Source: Bartonella krasnovii (lineage in GTDB: Bacteria > Pseudomonadota > Alphaproteobacteria > Rhizobiales > Rhizobiaceae). From it: 64,000 bases of DNA. The DNA lies in NCBI RefSeq assembly GCF_003606345.3, contig NZ_CP031844.2:1178001-1242000 (forward strand), given 5' to 3'. Below are positions 1 to 10,860 of the stretch, in pieces. The stretch's first letter is position 1. Each line of letters opens with the position of its first letter. Both the position numbers and the translations under genes were made by a program. The notes below the pieces were generated by a model, which had not been told where the DNA came from, made no database searches, and saw nothing but the letters and a program-made list of their open reading frames with translations.

Positions 1-2569
1 CACCTTTCCCACCAAGAATGCTGGAAAGAATACGCACCAAATCAACAGCATTTAACTTATCTGTTAAATCATTCGTAACGCCAACAACAGCACTCCCCTT
101 GCCATCCTCTGAAACACTAATAAAAGCAACCACTCCAGATTCAATCTGCTTTTTGCCAGAATCGACGAACGCCTTAAGATCCCGTGCTAAAATATTGTTC
201 ACAACACGTCCCATAAAAGAAATACCATTGATGATACTAATATCATCTTGACCATCTCGCTTTGTTTCACCACTCAGCAGCATTTTTTTGCGCACATCAT
301 TCAACTCTTTTTCAAGTTTACGGCGCTCTTCAAGCAAATTCTCAATCCGTTCTTCTACACCCGTAACAGAAGTTTTTAAAAGATTAGCAATTTCACGGAT
401 ACGCGCCTCTTGGCATCTCAGATAAAGACGTGCTGCTGTGCCTGTTAAAGCTTCAATACGACGCACTCCAGAAGCGACAGAACTTTCAGAAACAATATGA
501 ATCAAGCCAATATCCCCTGTTCTCTCCACATGTGTTCCTCCACAAAGCTCAATGGACCAACGCCTTTTTAAGTCTCCTTTTTCAAGCAGGTCTCCCATCG
601 AAACAACACGTACTTCGTCACCATATTTTTCACCAAAAAGTGCCATTGCCCCTTCAGAAATTGCATCATCCACCAACATAAGGCGCGTTGTTACCTCGCT
701 ATTTTGCAAAACAATATCATTTGCTAAATCTTCTATTTTTTTCAATTCTTCTACAGAAATAGCTTTTGGATGAGAAAAATCAAAACGCAACCGCTCCGGT
801 GAGACAAAAGAGCCCTTCTGTGTAACATGAGATCCCAATATTTGTCGTAAGGACTCGTGTAACAGATGGGTAGCAGAATGATTGGCCCGGATTTTTTTAC
901 GACGCACACCATCAACACTTAATTCTACACAATCAGAGATCTTAGCATGACCAGATTTAACTTCTCCAAGATGAATAAAAACACCATCAGCCTTTTTTTG
1001 AGTATCATGCACCTCAAAAATAAAGTTTTCACCAGATATAATACCACTATCACCAATCTGCCCACCAGATTCACCATAAAAGGGTGTCTGATTTAACACA
1101 AGAATGGCCTCCTGCCCTGCAGAAACCTCATCAACAATTTTACCATCACACACAAGAGCTGTAAGAATGCCTTTAGCTTTTTCTGTTTCATACCCTAAAA
1201 ATTCTGTAGCGCCAAACTTCTCACGAATAGAAAACCAAATTGCCTCTGTTTTAGCTTCACCTGAACCAGACCAATTGGCACGTGCTTCTTCTTTCTGACG
1301 TTCCATTGCTTTATCAAAAGCATCAACATCAACAGAAACTCCACGACGCCGAAGAACATCCTGCGTTAAATCAAGTGGAAAGCCATAGGTGTCATAAAGC
1401 TTGAAAGCAACTTCACCATTTAAATCATCCCCTTCTTTAAGATGAGCACTTGCTTCATTTAACAAACCAAGTCCTCGTTCAAGAGTCTTGCGAAAGCGCA
1501 CTTCTTCTAACTTCAAAGTTTCTGCAATCAAAGATTCAGCACGCACCAATTCTGGATAAGCTTGTCCCATTTCGCAGATAAGAGCAGGCAAAAGCCGCCA
1601 CATTAAGGGTTCTTTAGCACCAAGCAGATGTGCATGACGCATAGCACGACGCATAATACGACGTAAAACATATCCCCTCCCCTCATTAGAAGGAAGAACG
1701 CCATCCGCAATCAAAAATGCGCATGAGCGAAGATGATCAGCAATAACACGATGGCTCGCAATAAAATCACCCTTTGCCTCAATCCCTGTCATTTCTTGTG
1801 ATGCACCAATTAATACACGAAAAAGATCAATGTCATAATTGTCATGTACCCCCTGTAAAACAGCAGCAATACGCTCTAATCCCATACCAGTATCGATAGA
1901 AGGATGAGGCAGTTCAATACGCTCTTCTTTACTAACTTGCTCATACTGCATAAAGACAAGATTCCAAATCTCAATAAAACGATCACCATCTTCATCCGCA
2001 CTTCCAGGAGGTCCCCCAAAAATTTCATCACCATGATCATAAAAAATCTCTGAACAAGGACCACAGGGACCAGTTTCTCCCATCGACCAAAAATTATCTG
2101 CTGTCGCAATACGGATAATCTTTTCGTCTGGAAGACCTGAAATTTTACGCCATAACTGTGCCGCAACATCATCACTCTGATAAACAGTTACCAACAATTT
2201 ATCTTTAGGAAGACAAAACTCCTTTGTTAAAAGATTCCATGATAAAAAAATGGCTTCTTCTTTGAAATAGTCACCAAAAGAAAAATTACCCAGCATCTCA
2301 AAAAACGTATGATGGCGTGCTGTATAGCCAACATTGTCAAGATCATTATGCTTTCCCCCCGCACGAACACATTTTTGTGCCGTTGTTGCCTTTTTATAAG
2401 AACGCTGTTCAAGTCCAGTAAAAACATTTTTAAACTGTACCATTCCTGCATTTGTAAACATGAGTGTGGGATCATTACGTGGAACAAGGGGGCTAGAAGA
2501 AAGAACTTTATGCCCATTACGATAAAAATAATCCAAAAATGTTGAGCGGATATTATTAACACTATTCAT
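1..2569 (-). CDS. alaS: Alanine--tRNA ligase (3' end outside window)
   Basis: Class II aminoacyl-tRNA synthetase that charges tRNA-Ala in the cytoplasm. The minus-strand frame runs unbroken for 856 codons from an ATG at 2569 to the window edge. About 30 C-terminal residues should lie outside, judging from the usual family length near 880-890. The N-terminal aminoacylation core is clear ([11 protein letters not shown], then [15 protein letters not shown]). The editing-domain zinc motifs HSATH (near 880) and CGGTH (near 530) are both present, so the editing site looks intact. The C-terminal part seen is the coiled-coil/C-Ala side. It lies just downstream of recA, as in Brucella and rhizobia. 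The partial state is due only to the window boundary. Confidence 0.97.
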   Translation of the reverse strand, partial: MNSVNNIRSTFLDYFYRNGHKVLSSSPLVPRNDPTLMFTNAGMVQFKNVFTGLEQRSYKKATTAQKCVRAGGKHNDLDNVGYTARHHTFFEMLGNFSFGDYFKEEAIFLSWNLLTKEFCLPKDKLLVTVYQSDDVAAQLWRKISGLPDEKIIRIATADNFWSMGETGPCGPCSEIFYDHGDEIFGGPPGSADEDGDRFIEIWNLVFMQYEQVSKEERIELPHPSIDTGMGLERIAAVLQGVHDNYDIDLFRVLIGASQEMTGIEAKGDFIASHRVIADHLRSCAFLIADGVLPSNEGRGYVLRRIMRRAMRHAHLLGAKEPLMWRLLPALICEMGQAYPELVRAESLIAETLKLEEVRFRKTLERGLGLLNEASAHLKEGDDLNGEVAFKLYDTYGFPLDLTQDVLRRRGVSVDVDAFDKAMERQKEEARANWSGSGEAKTEAIWFSIREKFGATEFLGYETEKAKGILTALVCDGKIVDEVSAGQEAILVLNQTPFYGESGGQIGDSGIISGENFIFEVHDTQKKADGVFIHLGEVKSGHAKISDCVELSVDGVRRKKIRANHSATHLLHESLRQILGSHVTQKGSFVSPERLRFDFSHPKAISVEELKKIEDLANDIVLQNSEVTTRLMLVDDAISEGAMALFGEKYGDEVRVVSMGDLLEKGDLKRRWSIELCGGTHVERTGDIGLIHIVSESSVASGVRRIEALTGTAARLYLRCQEARIREIANLLKTSVTGVEERIENLLEERRKLEKELNDVRKKMLLSGETKRDGQDDISIINGISFMGRVVNNILARDLKAFVDSGKKQIESGVVAFISVSEDGKGSAVVGVTNDLTDKLNAVDLVRILSSILGGKG

Positions 2570-2778
2570 ATCAATACCTGCAGAATACAGCACCAAACCA
2601 TAAAAGAAAAATCCCCCCTCATTAAATATCCTCTTTGCCACGCATGGAGTTAATTTAATCAAAGAATAGAATATTTATTTAAAAAAATTGAGAAAAAAAT
2701 GACTGTATATTTAAAACTCAAACAAATAAAAATAGAAAAACCTTAAATAAAGCACTTAATGCTCAAATAAACATAGCA

Positions 2779-3822
2779 TCAAATTGCTTCATCACTTTCT
2801 GTCACATCTTCTCCTGCATTTTCTAACAATTCAATAGCAATCAAACCAGCATTTTGACGCAAAGCTGTTTCGATTTCTGCAGCAATTTCCGGGTGCTGGC
2901 GCAAAAACTGCTTCGCATTTTCACGTCCCTGCCCTAAACGTTGAGAATTATAAGAAAACCACGAGCCAGATTTTTCCACAATACCAACTTTGACTCCCAA
3001 ATCAATCAACTCACCTAATTTGGAAATCCCCTCACCATAAATAATATCAAACTCAACTTGTTTGAAGGGAGGAGCCAATTTATTCTTCACCACTTTAACA
3101 CGGGTCTGATTACCAACGATCACATCCCGATCTTTAATGGAGCCAATGCGGCGAATATCCAAACGAACAGAAGCATAAAACTTTAAAGCATTCCCACCTG
3201 TTGTTGTTTCAGGAGAACCAAACATCACACCAATTTTCATGCGAATTTGATTAATAAAGATCACCATACAGTTAGAGCGGAAAATTGAAGCCGTAAGTTT
3301 CCGCAAAGCTTTACTCATTAAGCGTGCTTGCAATCCAGGTAAAGCATCACCCATTTCACCATCAATTTCTGCACGCGGTGTTAAAGCTGCCACAGAATCA
3401 ATAACAAGCACATCAACAGCACCAGAACGCACCAACGTTTCTGTAATTTCCAACGCCTGCTCACCGGTATCTGGCTGAGAAATAAATAAATTTTCTAAAT
3501 CAACGCCGAGCTTTCGTGCATAAATAGGATCAAGGGCGTGCTCAGCATCAATAAAAGCACAAATTCCACCAATTTTCTGTGCTTCAGCAATAGCATGAAG
3601 AGCCAATGTTGTCTTTCCGGAACTTTCTGGTCCATAAATCTCAACAATCCTCCCTTTCGGTAATCCACCGACACCCAAAGCAATATCCAAGGACAATGAA
3701 CCCGTTGGAACTGTTTCAATTTCAACAACTTGCTCCTTTTGCCCAAGACGCATAATGGAGCCTTTACCGAAAGAACGTTCAATTTGAGCGAGAGCAGCAT
3801 CGAGAGCTTTTGTTTTATCCAC
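2779..3822 (-). CDS. recA: Recombinase RecA
   Basis: DNA strand-exchange ATPase of homologous recombination and co-protease of the SOS response. The protein has 347 residues with Walker A GPESSGKT at about 64-71, the central strand [15 protein letters not shown] and the L2 loop region [14 protein letters not shown]. The start is a GTG at 3822 preceded by AAGGA eight bases upstream. The only nearby upstream ATG is out of frame, so the protein begins at [11 protein letters not shown] and lacks the short N-terminal extension I recall for Brucella RecA. I looked for the alphaproteobacterial SOS motif (GTTC-N7-GTTC) upstream and did not find a convincing copy. Confidence 0.98.
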   Translation of the reverse strand: MDKTKALDAALAQIERSFGKGSIMRLGQKEQVVEIETVPTGSLSLDIALGVGGLPKGRIVEIYGPESSGKTTLALHAIAEAQKIGGICAFIDAEHALDPIYARKLGVDLENLFISQPDTGEQALEITETLVRSGAVDVLVIDSVAALTPRAEIDGEMGDALPGLQARLMSKALRKLTASIFRSNCMVIFINQIRMKIGVMFGSPETTTGGNALKFYASVRLDIRRIGSIKDRDVIVGNQTRVKVVKNKLAPPFKQVEFDIIYGEGISKLGELIDLGVKVGIVEKSGSWFSYNSQRLGQGRENAKQFLRQHPEIAAEIETALRQNAGLIAIELLENAGEDVTESDEAI

Positions 3823-4674
3823 GATTATATCCTTGACGATTCATAATGATCTAATACTTAAACTGTACATTGTACTTTTAACTTAACTAAAGCTTTAAGT
3901 TTAGATTTTCACAGACTATTTTCATCCTTACCCTTACGTTATGCCTATAACATATCATAATCAAAAAAATAAAGAACTGATCTTCCCTATCTTATGACAC
4001 AACATAAAATCCAAATAAAATAACACTTCTACACGAGAGAAAGTTAACATATTTATCTCTCTCTAGAAAAGAAACAATTTAAATTTCAACATAATGTTTA
4101 ATCTTTCTGCCTACCCCTTGATTGTCTAAGAGACAAACTCTCCCCTTAATCATACAAAAACGCCTCATTAATCAAAACCACACCCTATTGCATCGAAAAA
4201 CAAAACACTTTTATGTTGCATATTTACTTACTTGTTTTAAAAAAGCATCTTCCAACGCTCGTTATACCCATTTTGTGGCGGCACTCGTGAAATGGTATAA
4301 ATCCATTGCTTTATGCTCAGTACCATGATCATTACACCACCACCCACTTTTCCCGCCCCCAATGTTGCGGTAGCTCTCAATACTTGAAACTCTTCATAAG
4401 AGTCATTTTTATTTTTTTCTTGTACAGTTTTTATCACACATTAATCCAGCATGTAACATACAAGCGAATGGCTGTGATTGATGAGATTGGAAATGAGAAA
4501 ATCGTATAGTATCTGGAATTCTCCATTCAACATACAAAGCAGTGGATAATCAATATCTTACTCAATTAAAATCATAAAAATAAAATAGCTTTAAGAGTTG
4601 AATGACCTATTTCTTAAAAACAAGGTATAAAAAATAAATCTAAGTTCAATAAAAAACATGTTTTAACTCAAATT
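3823..4674. other. Gene-free gap between recA and rarA
   Basis: 850 bases without a convincing gene. Short ORFs of about 66-68 codons on both strands (4122-4509) overlap each other, have no recognisable domain and no good ribosome binding site. A patch at about 4250-4400 is visibly richer in G and C than its surroundings and could be a gene remnant or a non-coding RNA. I cannot identify it. The part next to 3823 must carry the recA promoter. Confidence 0.5.
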
Positions 4675-6006
4675 TTATGGTTGATTTTTACGTTTTTTTC
4701 GCAATTGTTTCCACCATTCAAGACGTTTCACAATTTCACGCTCAAATCCACGCTCAACTGGTTTATAATAACTCTGGCGCCCAAGTTTTTCGGGAAAATA
4801 TTCTTGTCCAGAGAAAGCATCTGGTTCATCATGGTCATAACAATAACCATCTCCATACCCTTCCTCCTTCATCAATTTCGTTGGTGCATTAAGGATATGT
4901 TTAGGAGGTGGTAAAGAACCATTTTTTTGTGCACAACGCAATGCAGCCTTATATGCAAGATATGTCGCGTTTGACTTTGGTGCTGTTGCAACATAAAGAC
5001 ATGCCTGTGCCAAAGCCAATTCTCCTTCTGGTGATCCTAAATAATCATAGGCATCTTTTGCCGCGTTACAAATGACAAGAGCTTGGGGGTCCGCCAAACC
5101 AACATCTTCAACAGCCATACGAACCAATCTTCGCCCAATATAGAGAGGATCTTCACCAGCATCCAACATACGTGCTAAATAATAAAGCGCCGCATCAGGA
5201 TCAGAGCCACGAACAGATTTATGCAACGCTGAAATAAGATTATAGTGTCCATCTCGTCCTTTATCATAAATGGGTGCACGACGCTGAATAACTTTTTGCA
5301 ACGCATTAGCATCAAGGATTTCTCCCGAGCTCACAACAGACCAAACTTCCTCTGCTAATGTCAATGCTACCCGTGCATCACCATCAGACATCCCTATCAA
5401 AACATCTCTGGCCCCATCATCCAAAGGAAGCAACTTTCCTACCACCTTTTCAGCACGCTTCAAAAGCATCCCTAAACTTTCATGATCATGAGAAAGAAAT
5501 GTTAAAACCCGCGCACGCGAAAGAAGAGCAGCATTAAGTTCAAAAGAAGGGTTTTCAGTTGTTGCACCGATAAGAACCACCGTACCATCTTCCATCACAG
5601 GAAGAAAACTATCCTGCTGTGCACGATTAAACCGATGAATTTCATCAACAAAGAGAAGCGTTTTATCCCCAGACATAAAACGCCTCTGTGCAACTTCAAA
5701 AATCTTTTTAAGTTCAGAAACACCTGTAAAAATAGCAGAAACTTGTTCAAATGCGAAATTTGTTTCAAGTGCTAACAAACGTGCAACTGTTGTTTTTCCC
5801 GTCCCTGGAGGCCCCCAAAAAATCATCGATCCAATTGAGCCTGCTGCCACCATCCGTGAAAGAAGACCATCCTCTCCAATTAAATGCCTTTGTCCCACAA
5901 CTTCATTGAGAGAACAAGGACGCATTCTCTCCGCAAGTGGCTGATTTTTATTAAGTTTAGGATCAATCGACGAAGTAAAAAAATCTTTCTTCAAAAAAAG
6001 CCTCAA
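4675..6006 (-). CDS. rarA: Replication-associated recombination protein A (AAA+ ATPase)
   Basis: RarA/MgsA family AAA+ ATPase, related to clamp loaders and to eukaryotic WRNIP1, acting at stalled replication forks. Of 443 residues, Walker A GPPGTGKT lies at about 65-72 and Walker B with DEIH at about 121-124, followed by sensor 1 (GATTENPSF) and the C-terminal tetramerisation region (RRLVRMAVEDVGLADP). The longest frame starts with TTG at 6006, which overlaps the TGA stop of the upstream protease gene, suggesting translational coupling. The next in-frame ATG is residue 28, inside the conserved ERMRP segment, so the TTG start is more likely. Confidence 0.95.
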   Translation of the reverse strand: MRLFLKKDFFTSSIDPKLNKNQPLAERMRPCSLNEVVGQRHLIGEDGLLSRMVAAGSIGSMIFWGPPGTGKTTVARLLALETNFAFEQVSAIFTGVSELKKIFEVAQRRFMSGDKTLLFVDEIHRFNRAQQDSFLPVMEDGTVVLIGATTENPSFELNAALLSRARVLTFLSHDHESLGMLLKRAEKVVGKLLPLDDGARDVLIGMSDGDARVALTLAEEVWSVVSSGEILDANALQKVIQRRAPIYDKGRDGHYNLISALHKSVRGSDPDAALYYLARMLDAGEDPLYIGRRLVRMAVEDVGLADPQALVICNAAKDAYDYLGSPEGELALAQACLYVATAPKSNATYLAYKAALRCAQKNGSLPPPKHILNAPTKLMKEEGYGDGYCYDHDEPDAFSGQEYFPEKLGRQSYYKPVERGFEREIVKRLEWWKQLRKKRKNQP

Positions 6007-7397
6007 CGAATAAATTGGCGAATATACATACCATCGCGTTCATATTCCAATTGCCAAGTACGCGAACGCGTTTGCATAAGAATCTTTTTCAACTGATGAA
6101 CTGTTTGAATCTTATAGCCATTAACAACACGTAAGATATCTCTGGGCCGAAAAATTCCCGCAGCATTGCTCATTTCATCAAGACTGGTAATCACAACACC
6201 TTTTGCCGATATAGGAAGATGAAAACGTCGACTATTTTGCGGTGTTAAATCTAACACTTCGGCACCAGCAAGAGGACTATCACCTGTAATTTTTTCAGAT
6301 TTTAAAAATGCAGTTTCTGATATTGATGCAACCTTTATCTGTGTTTTTAAAGTTTTTCCATTTCGTAAATATTCTAAAGCAAGACTATGGCCAACGTCCG
6401 CTGTCATTAAACGATACCCAAGACTATCTGGACTATCAACGCGCACCCCCTGTACACTCAAAATAACATCACCTACTTTCAAACCGGCTTTTTCAGCAGG
6501 ACTGTCTTTGATAACTTCAATAATAAGGGCACCATAAGGGCGTTCTAAACCTAAACCACCAGCAATATCAGATGTAATATTCTGAAAGGATGCCCCAATA
6601 TAAGGTGGTACAAAATATTTTCCTCCACGTTTAACTGTATCAAGCATCACTTTTACAAGATTAACTGGAATAGCAAAACCAATCCCTACAGAACCACCGG
6701 AACGTGAATAAATAGCCGTATTAATTCCGATTAATTGCCCCTTCATATCAATTAAAGCGCCACCAGAATTTCCTGGATTAATGGCTGCATCTGTTTGAAT
6801 AAAAAAGTCAAAATCAGAAATCCCAACACGTGTACGCGCTTGCGCTGAAACAATACCACTTGTAACCGTTTGACCAACACCAAAAGGATTACCAATAGCT
6901 AAAACAAGATCACCAACTTCAACAGTATCAGAATCCCCCAAAGGAAGAACAGGAAACTGTGTATCTTTTACATCAACTTCCAAAATAGCAATATCGGTTG
7001 CTTCATCTTTGAGTACGACCTTACTCTCAAATTCTCGCCCATCAGAAAAAGCTACCTTAATTTCGCTTGCATCTTTAATGACGTGGTAATTTGTAACAAT
7101 CAAACCACGCACATCAACAATCACTCCTGATCCTAATGATGACTGCTTACGAACAGGAAAATTATTTTGCAAACGACCAAAAAATTGCTCAAAAAATGGA
7201 TCACCCTCAAAAGGTGAACGCGCTCTAATTTGTCGAGCTGCATAAATATTGACAACAGAGGGAACGGTCTTTTTAACTAAAGGAGCAAATGAAAGAGTGA
7301 TTTCTTTTTGTGTTTGAGGAACATGAGCATAGACATGATCAAACGACATCAGCATCATAATTGCAAAAAAAAGCCGCACCCCAAAAGAATACCTCAT
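6003..7397 (-). CDS. DegP/HtrA-family periplasmic serine protease
   Basis: Do-like protease and chaperone of the cell envelope. 464 residues, with an N-terminal signal peptide (about 1-24, ending near VYA). The trypsin-like catalytic triad is visible: His105 (TNYHVI), Asp135 (ATDIAIL) and Ser211 (NPGNSGGAL). Two PDZ domains follow; the first includes GLKVGDVILSVQG and the second GIFRPRDILRVVNG. It overlaps rarA by four bases. Alphaproteobacteria carry several Deg paralogues, so I assign the family but not a specific paralogue symbol. Confidence 0.95.
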   Translation of the reverse strand: MRYSFGVRLFFAIMMLMSFDHVYAHVPQTQKEITLSFAPLVKKTVPSVVNIYAARQIRARSPFEGDPFFEQFFGRLQNNFPVRKQSSLGSGVIVDVRGLIVTNYHVIKDASEIKVAFSDGREFESKVVLKDEATDIAILEVDVKDTQFPVLPLGDSDTVEVGDLVLAIGNPFGVGQTVTSGIVSAQARTRVGISDFDFFIQTDAAINPGNSGGALIDMKGQLIGINTAIYSRSGGSVGIGFAIPVNLVKVMLDTVKRGGKYFVPPYIGASFQNITSDIAGGLGLERPYGALIIEVIKDSPAEKAGLKVGDVILSVQGVRVDSPDSLGYRLMTADVGHSLALEYLRNGKTLKTQIKVASISETAFLKSEKITGDSPLAGAEVLDLTPQNSRRFHLPISAKGVVITSLDEMSNAAGIFRPRDILRVVNGYKIQTVHQLKKILMQTRSRTWQLEYERDGMYIRQFIR

Positions 7398-7611
7398 AAT
7401 CTACTCCTTATAAAATCAGCCCATTCTATTGAAAATTCATAGAATTTTTTAAAAGCATCCCCGCAAATAAAGGATTTCTATTAATATTTCATAATAGAGA
7501 ATAAAAACAACCTATTTAAACAGTAAATATTATAAAAATCAAACAATTCAATATCCTATAATTTTCTCTCAGCATCTATTTCTCAAGTAAAACAAACTTT
7601 AAAAACACGCA

Positions 7612-7637
7612 TAAAAAAACCGCCTAAGACAAGGCGG
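7612..7637 (-). terminator. Rho-independent terminator of the ribosomal supercluster
   Basis: A perfect six-base-pair GC-rich stem (CCGCCT/AGGCGG) with a six-base loop, followed on the minus strand by seven T residues. It lies 29 bases after the rplQ stop, at the end of the alpha operon. Confidence 0.92.
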
Positions 7638-7665
7638 CCTTTAAAACCCCAATAAAATAAAAAAC

Positions 7666-8094
7666 TTATGAGGACGAGCCCTTGTCATTTTCTGAAGCTT
7701 CCATACGAGCACGATCCCCTGCTCCCTTTGCTTCAACATCACGATCAACAAATTCTATAACAGCCATGGGCGCATTATCACCGGTACGAAACCCCGCTTT
7801 CATAATACGCAAATATCCACCGTTGCGTGAAGCATAACGCGGCGCAAGTGTATCAAATAACTTTGCAACCTTTTCTGTATCACGAAGTGCTGCAATTGCT
7901 TGTCGACGCGCGTGCAAACCACCACGCTTACCAAGAGTAACAAGTTTTTCAACAATAGGACGAATTTCTTTAGCCTTTGGAAGTGTTGTCACAATCTGCT
8001 CATGCTCGATCAACGAAGTTGCCATATTTGCAAACATCGCTTTACGGTGACTGGCAGTCCGGTTCAACTTTCGGCCTGACTTACTATGGCGCAT
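7666..8094 (-). CDS. rplQ: 50S ribosomal protein L17
   Basis: Large-subunit ribosomal protein. 142 residues, beginning [20 protein letters not shown], the conserved L17 N-terminus, then [23 protein letters not shown]. The C-terminal tail carries the charged extension seen in alphaproteobacterial L17. It is the last gene of the alpha operon, 24 bases after rpoA and just before a strong terminator. Confidence 0.98.
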   Translation of the reverse strand: MRHSKSGRKLNRTASHRKAMFANMATSLIEHEQIVTTLPKAKEIRPIVEKLVTLGKRGGLHARRQAIAALRDTEKVAKLFDTLAPRYASRNGGYLRIMKAGFRTGDNAPMAVIEFVDRDVEAKGAGDRARMEASENDKGSSS

Positions 8095-8118
8095 AAGTCC
8101 TCTCCTTAAATTCTAATT

Positions 8119-9132
8119 TTAATACTGATCTTCATAACGTTTAGCAAGATCATCAATGTTTTCAGGCGGCCATGCAGGAATTTCCATTCCAAGATGTAAC
8201 CCCATACACGCCAAAACTTCTTTAATCTCATTCAATGACTTACGACCAAAATTTGGTGTCCGAAGCATTTCAGATTCTGTTTTTTGAATAAGATCACCAA
8301 TATAAACAATATTATCATTCTTAAGACAATTTGCCGAACGAACGGAAAGTTCTAATTCATCCACTTTTTTGAGAAGTGCCGGATTAAAGGAAAGCTCAGA
8401 ATCCGCCTCTTCAACAGGTTCTTTCTGTGGTTCTTCAAAGTTAATAAATAATGATAATTGATCCTGAAGAATGCGCGCCGCAAAAGCAACAGCATCTTCT
8501 CCATTAACAGCACCATTTGTTTCGATCGTCAACGTCAATTTATCATAATCGAGAACTTGACCTTCACGTGTATTCTCGACTTTATAAGATACTTTACGAA
8601 TTGGTGAATAAAGACTATCAATTGGAATTAGTCCTATGCGCCCATCATCGACACAATTCCGATCAGATGGAACATACCCTTTCCCCGTGTTGACAATAAA
8701 TTCCATACGAATCTCAGCATCTTCATCAAGGGTACAGATAACATGATCTGGATTGAGGATTTCCATATCCCCAACGATACTGATATCCCCTGCTTTCACA
8801 ACACCAGGCCCCTCTTTATAAACGACGAGACGTTTAGGTCCTTCTTCTTCCATACGAAGTGCAATTTCCTTGATATTCAGAATAATATCTGTAACATCCT
8901 CACGGACACCTGGAATTGATGAAAATTCATGTAAAACACCATCAATCTGCACAGCAGTAATAGCAGCGCCACGAAGCGAAGACAACAACACACGACGAAG
9001 TGCATTTCCTAAAGTCAAACCAAATCCCCTCTCAAGAGGCTCAGCTATTACGCTTGTAATATTTGGATTATCATGCGTATACGATTCAACCTTATTGGGT
9101 TTAATAAGTTCCTGCCAGTTTTTCTGGATCAT
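8119..9132 (-). CDS. rpoA: DNA-directed RNA polymerase subunit alpha
   Basis: Alpha subunit of RNA polymerase, which nucleates core assembly and contacts UP elements and activators. 337 residues from the ATG at 9132 ([16 protein letters not shown]), the family start with a GGGAA sequence just upstream. A longer frame to 9165 adds 11 non-conserved residues and is rejected. The N-terminal domain shows [20 protein letters not shown]. The C-terminal domain shows [20 protein letters not shown] and [15 protein letters not shown], the DNA and activator contact surface. It sits between rpsK and rplQ as in other bacteria. Confidence 0.98.
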   Translation of the reverse strand: MIQKNWQELIKPNKVESYTHDNPNITSVIAEPLERGFGLTLGNALRRVLLSSLRGAAITAVQIDGVLHEFSSIPGVREDVTDIILNIKEIALRMEEEGPKRLVVYKEGPGVVKAGDISIVGDMEILNPDHVICTLDEDAEIRMEFIVNTGKGYVPSDRNCVDDGRIGLIPIDSLYSPIRKVSYKVENTREGQVLDYDKLTLTIETNGAVNGEDAVAFAARILQDQLSLFINFEEPQKEPVEEADSELSFNPALLKKVDELELSVRSANCLKNDNIVYIGDLIQKTESEMLRTPNFGRKSLNEIKEVLACMGLHLGMEIPAWPPENIDDLAKRYEDQY

Positions 9133-9226
9133 ATTTTCATTCCCGTTCTTTAGTTCCGTTACCATTCAATCGTAACGACCAATGTGAACATCAGAGAAAT
9201 CTCCGACAATAAAAAACAACACCCAA

Positions 9227-9616
9227 TTAAACACGCCGCCTTTTACGCGGACGACATCCATTATGAGGAATTGGTGTTACATCACGAATAGAAGTAATGA
9301 CAAAACCAACAGATTGCAACGCACGTAAAGCAGATTCACGCCCTGCCCCAGGACCACAAACTTCAACTTCCAAAGAACGCATACCATGTTCCTGTGCTTT
9401 TCTCGCACAATCTTCCGCAGCCACTTGAGCGGCAAAAGGTGTAGATTTACGCGCCCCTTTAAACCCTTGAGCACCAGCAGATGACCAAGCAATTGCATTC
9501 CCCTGAGCATCGGTAATGGTAATCATTGTATTATTAAATGTTGAATTTATATGAACAACACCTGATGAAATATTCTTACGTTCGCGACGACGAACACGTG
9601 TGGCTTCCTTGGCCAT
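9227..9616 (-). CDS. rpsK: 30S ribosomal protein S11
   Basis: Small-subunit platform protein. 129 residues with the S11 core ([20 protein letters not shown], then [21 protein letters not shown]) and the conserved C-terminus [15 protein letters not shown]. It lies between rpsM and rpoA in the alpha operon. No rpsD is present here. Confidence 0.98.
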   Translation of the reverse strand: MAKEATRVRRRERKNISSGVVHINSTFNNTMITITDAQGNAIAWSSAGAQGFKGARKSTPFAAQVAAEDCARKAQEHGMRSLEVEVCGPGAGRESALRALQSVGFVITSIRDVTPIPHNGCRPRKRRRV

Positions 9617-9732
9617 ATTTTTCCTTTCAACGATCTCAACACTGCCGTAACATCAGCAGCTCCACCTTCTTTTTCTTGTCAAACCGCTTTCAACAAGAAA
9701 CAGAATATATAAATAAACTTTCAAAAAGCTTC

Positions 9733-10101
9733 TTATTTCTTCTTACCAGCAATTGCCTTAGCAGGTCCCTTACGCGTACGAGCATTTGTATGTGTACGCT
9801 GTCCCCGGACAGGCAAAGACCGACGATGACGCAATCCGCGATAACAACCAAGGTCCATCAAACGCTTAACATTCATAGCAACTTCACGACGAAGATCACC
9901 TTCAACTTGATATCCCTGATCTATCGCCTCACGAATCTGCAACACCTCAGCGTCTGAAAGCTCATGCACACGACGCCCCGCAGGAATACCAACCTTTTCA
10001 ATAATTTCTTGAGCAAATTTTGGTCCAATCCCGTGGATATATTGAAGCGCAATGATTACACGCTTATTTGTCGGGATATTGACGCCAGCAATACGAGCCA
10101 C
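9733..10101 (-). CDS. rpsM: 30S ribosomal protein S13
   Basis: Small-subunit head protein contacting the P-site tRNA through its basic tail. 122 residues starting [15 protein letters not shown], with the helix-turn-helix segment [12 protein letters not shown] and the C-terminal [17 protein letters not shown]. It is the first gene of the alpha group, 180 bases downstream of adk; that gap could hold a separate promoter. No rpmJ precedes it. Confidence 0.98.
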   Translation of the reverse strand: MARIAGVNIPTNKRVIIALQYIHGIGPKFAQEIIEKVGIPAGRRVHELSDAEVLQIREAIDQGYQVEGDLRREVAMNVKRLMDLGCYRGLRHRRSLPVRGQRTHTNARTRKGPAKAIAGKKK

Positions 10102-10281
10102 GCCTACTCTCCTTAGTTATGTTGACAAATTGTTATAAAATACCTGATGTACCTTACAGAAAAAAATAGACTCAGAACGAAACTTTTCCGAATCCGCTTA
10201 TTTAACTTAAATAAATTAAAATTGTTTGTGATAGATTTTATCTCAAAAGTCAACTCTTTTCATTTACTTCTAAAAAAAATC

Positions 10282-10860
10282 TCATGAAAGAAAACCTTTA
10301 ATCATACGTGTCACTTCAGCAATACCAATCATTCCATCAATGACCTTCAACATTCCTCTCTCTGAATAAAATTCTGATAAAGGAGAAGTTTTTTCACGGT
10401 ACTCTACTAATCTTTTTGCAAAAGCAACAGGGTTATCATCTAAACGAACCTGCCCACCGGTCGCTATTGTCTCCTGAACACGTTTTTTCATACGTTCAAT
10501 CAATGCGTCTTCATCAACACACAACTCAATAACAGCATCAAGACTCATATTTTTTGACTCAAGTATCTGTTGCAACGCTTTTGCCTGCCCTACCGTCCTT
10601 GGATATCCATCCAAAATAAAACCGTTTACACAATCAGCTTCATCAATCCGATCTGACACGATTTGATTAACAAGACTATCAGGGACCAAAGAACCAGAAC
10701 TTATAATAGCTTTAGCTTTTTTACCCACTTCTGTTTCTTTAGCAATAACCTCACGCAACATATCCCCTGTTGATAAATGAGGAATATTATATTCCTCAGT
10801 TAGCATTTTAGCTTGCGTGCCTTTTCCTGCTCCAGGAGGACCTAAAAGAACCACTCTCAT
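10282..10860 (-). CDS. adk: Adenylate kinase
   Basis: Interconverts ATP + AMP and 2 ADP in the cytoplasm. 192 residues with the P-loop [10 protein letters not shown] at 7-16, the AMP-binding segment [10 protein letters not shown] and the NMP motif [10 protein letters not shown]. The protein is the short type: its LID region has no zinc-binding cysteines. The start overlaps the secY stop by four bases (ATGA), so translation is probably coupled. secY-adk-rpsM order is typical for the group. Confidence 0.98.
   Translation of the reverse strand: MRVVLLGPPGAGKGTQAKMLTEEYNIPHLSTGDMLREVIAKETEVGKKAKAIISSGSLVPDSLVNQIVSDRIDEADCVNGFILDGYPRTVGQAKALQQILESKNMSLDAVIELCVDEDALIERMKKRVQETIATGGQVRLDDNPVAFAKRLVEYREKTSPLSEFYSERGMLKVIDGMIGIAEVTRMIKGFLS

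Noticed and set aside
3823..3960. SOS (LexA) box ahead of recA
   Set aside because: GTACAATGTAC is palindromic but does not fit the alphaproteobacterial GTTC-N7-GTTC pattern.
9538..9957. 139-codon plus-strand ORF over rpsK and rpsM
   Set aside because: It lies opposite two highly conserved ribosomal genes and has no domain; a shadow frame.
10102..10281. Possible rpmJ between adk and rpsM
   Set aside because: No short Cys-rich L36 frame is present in this gap.
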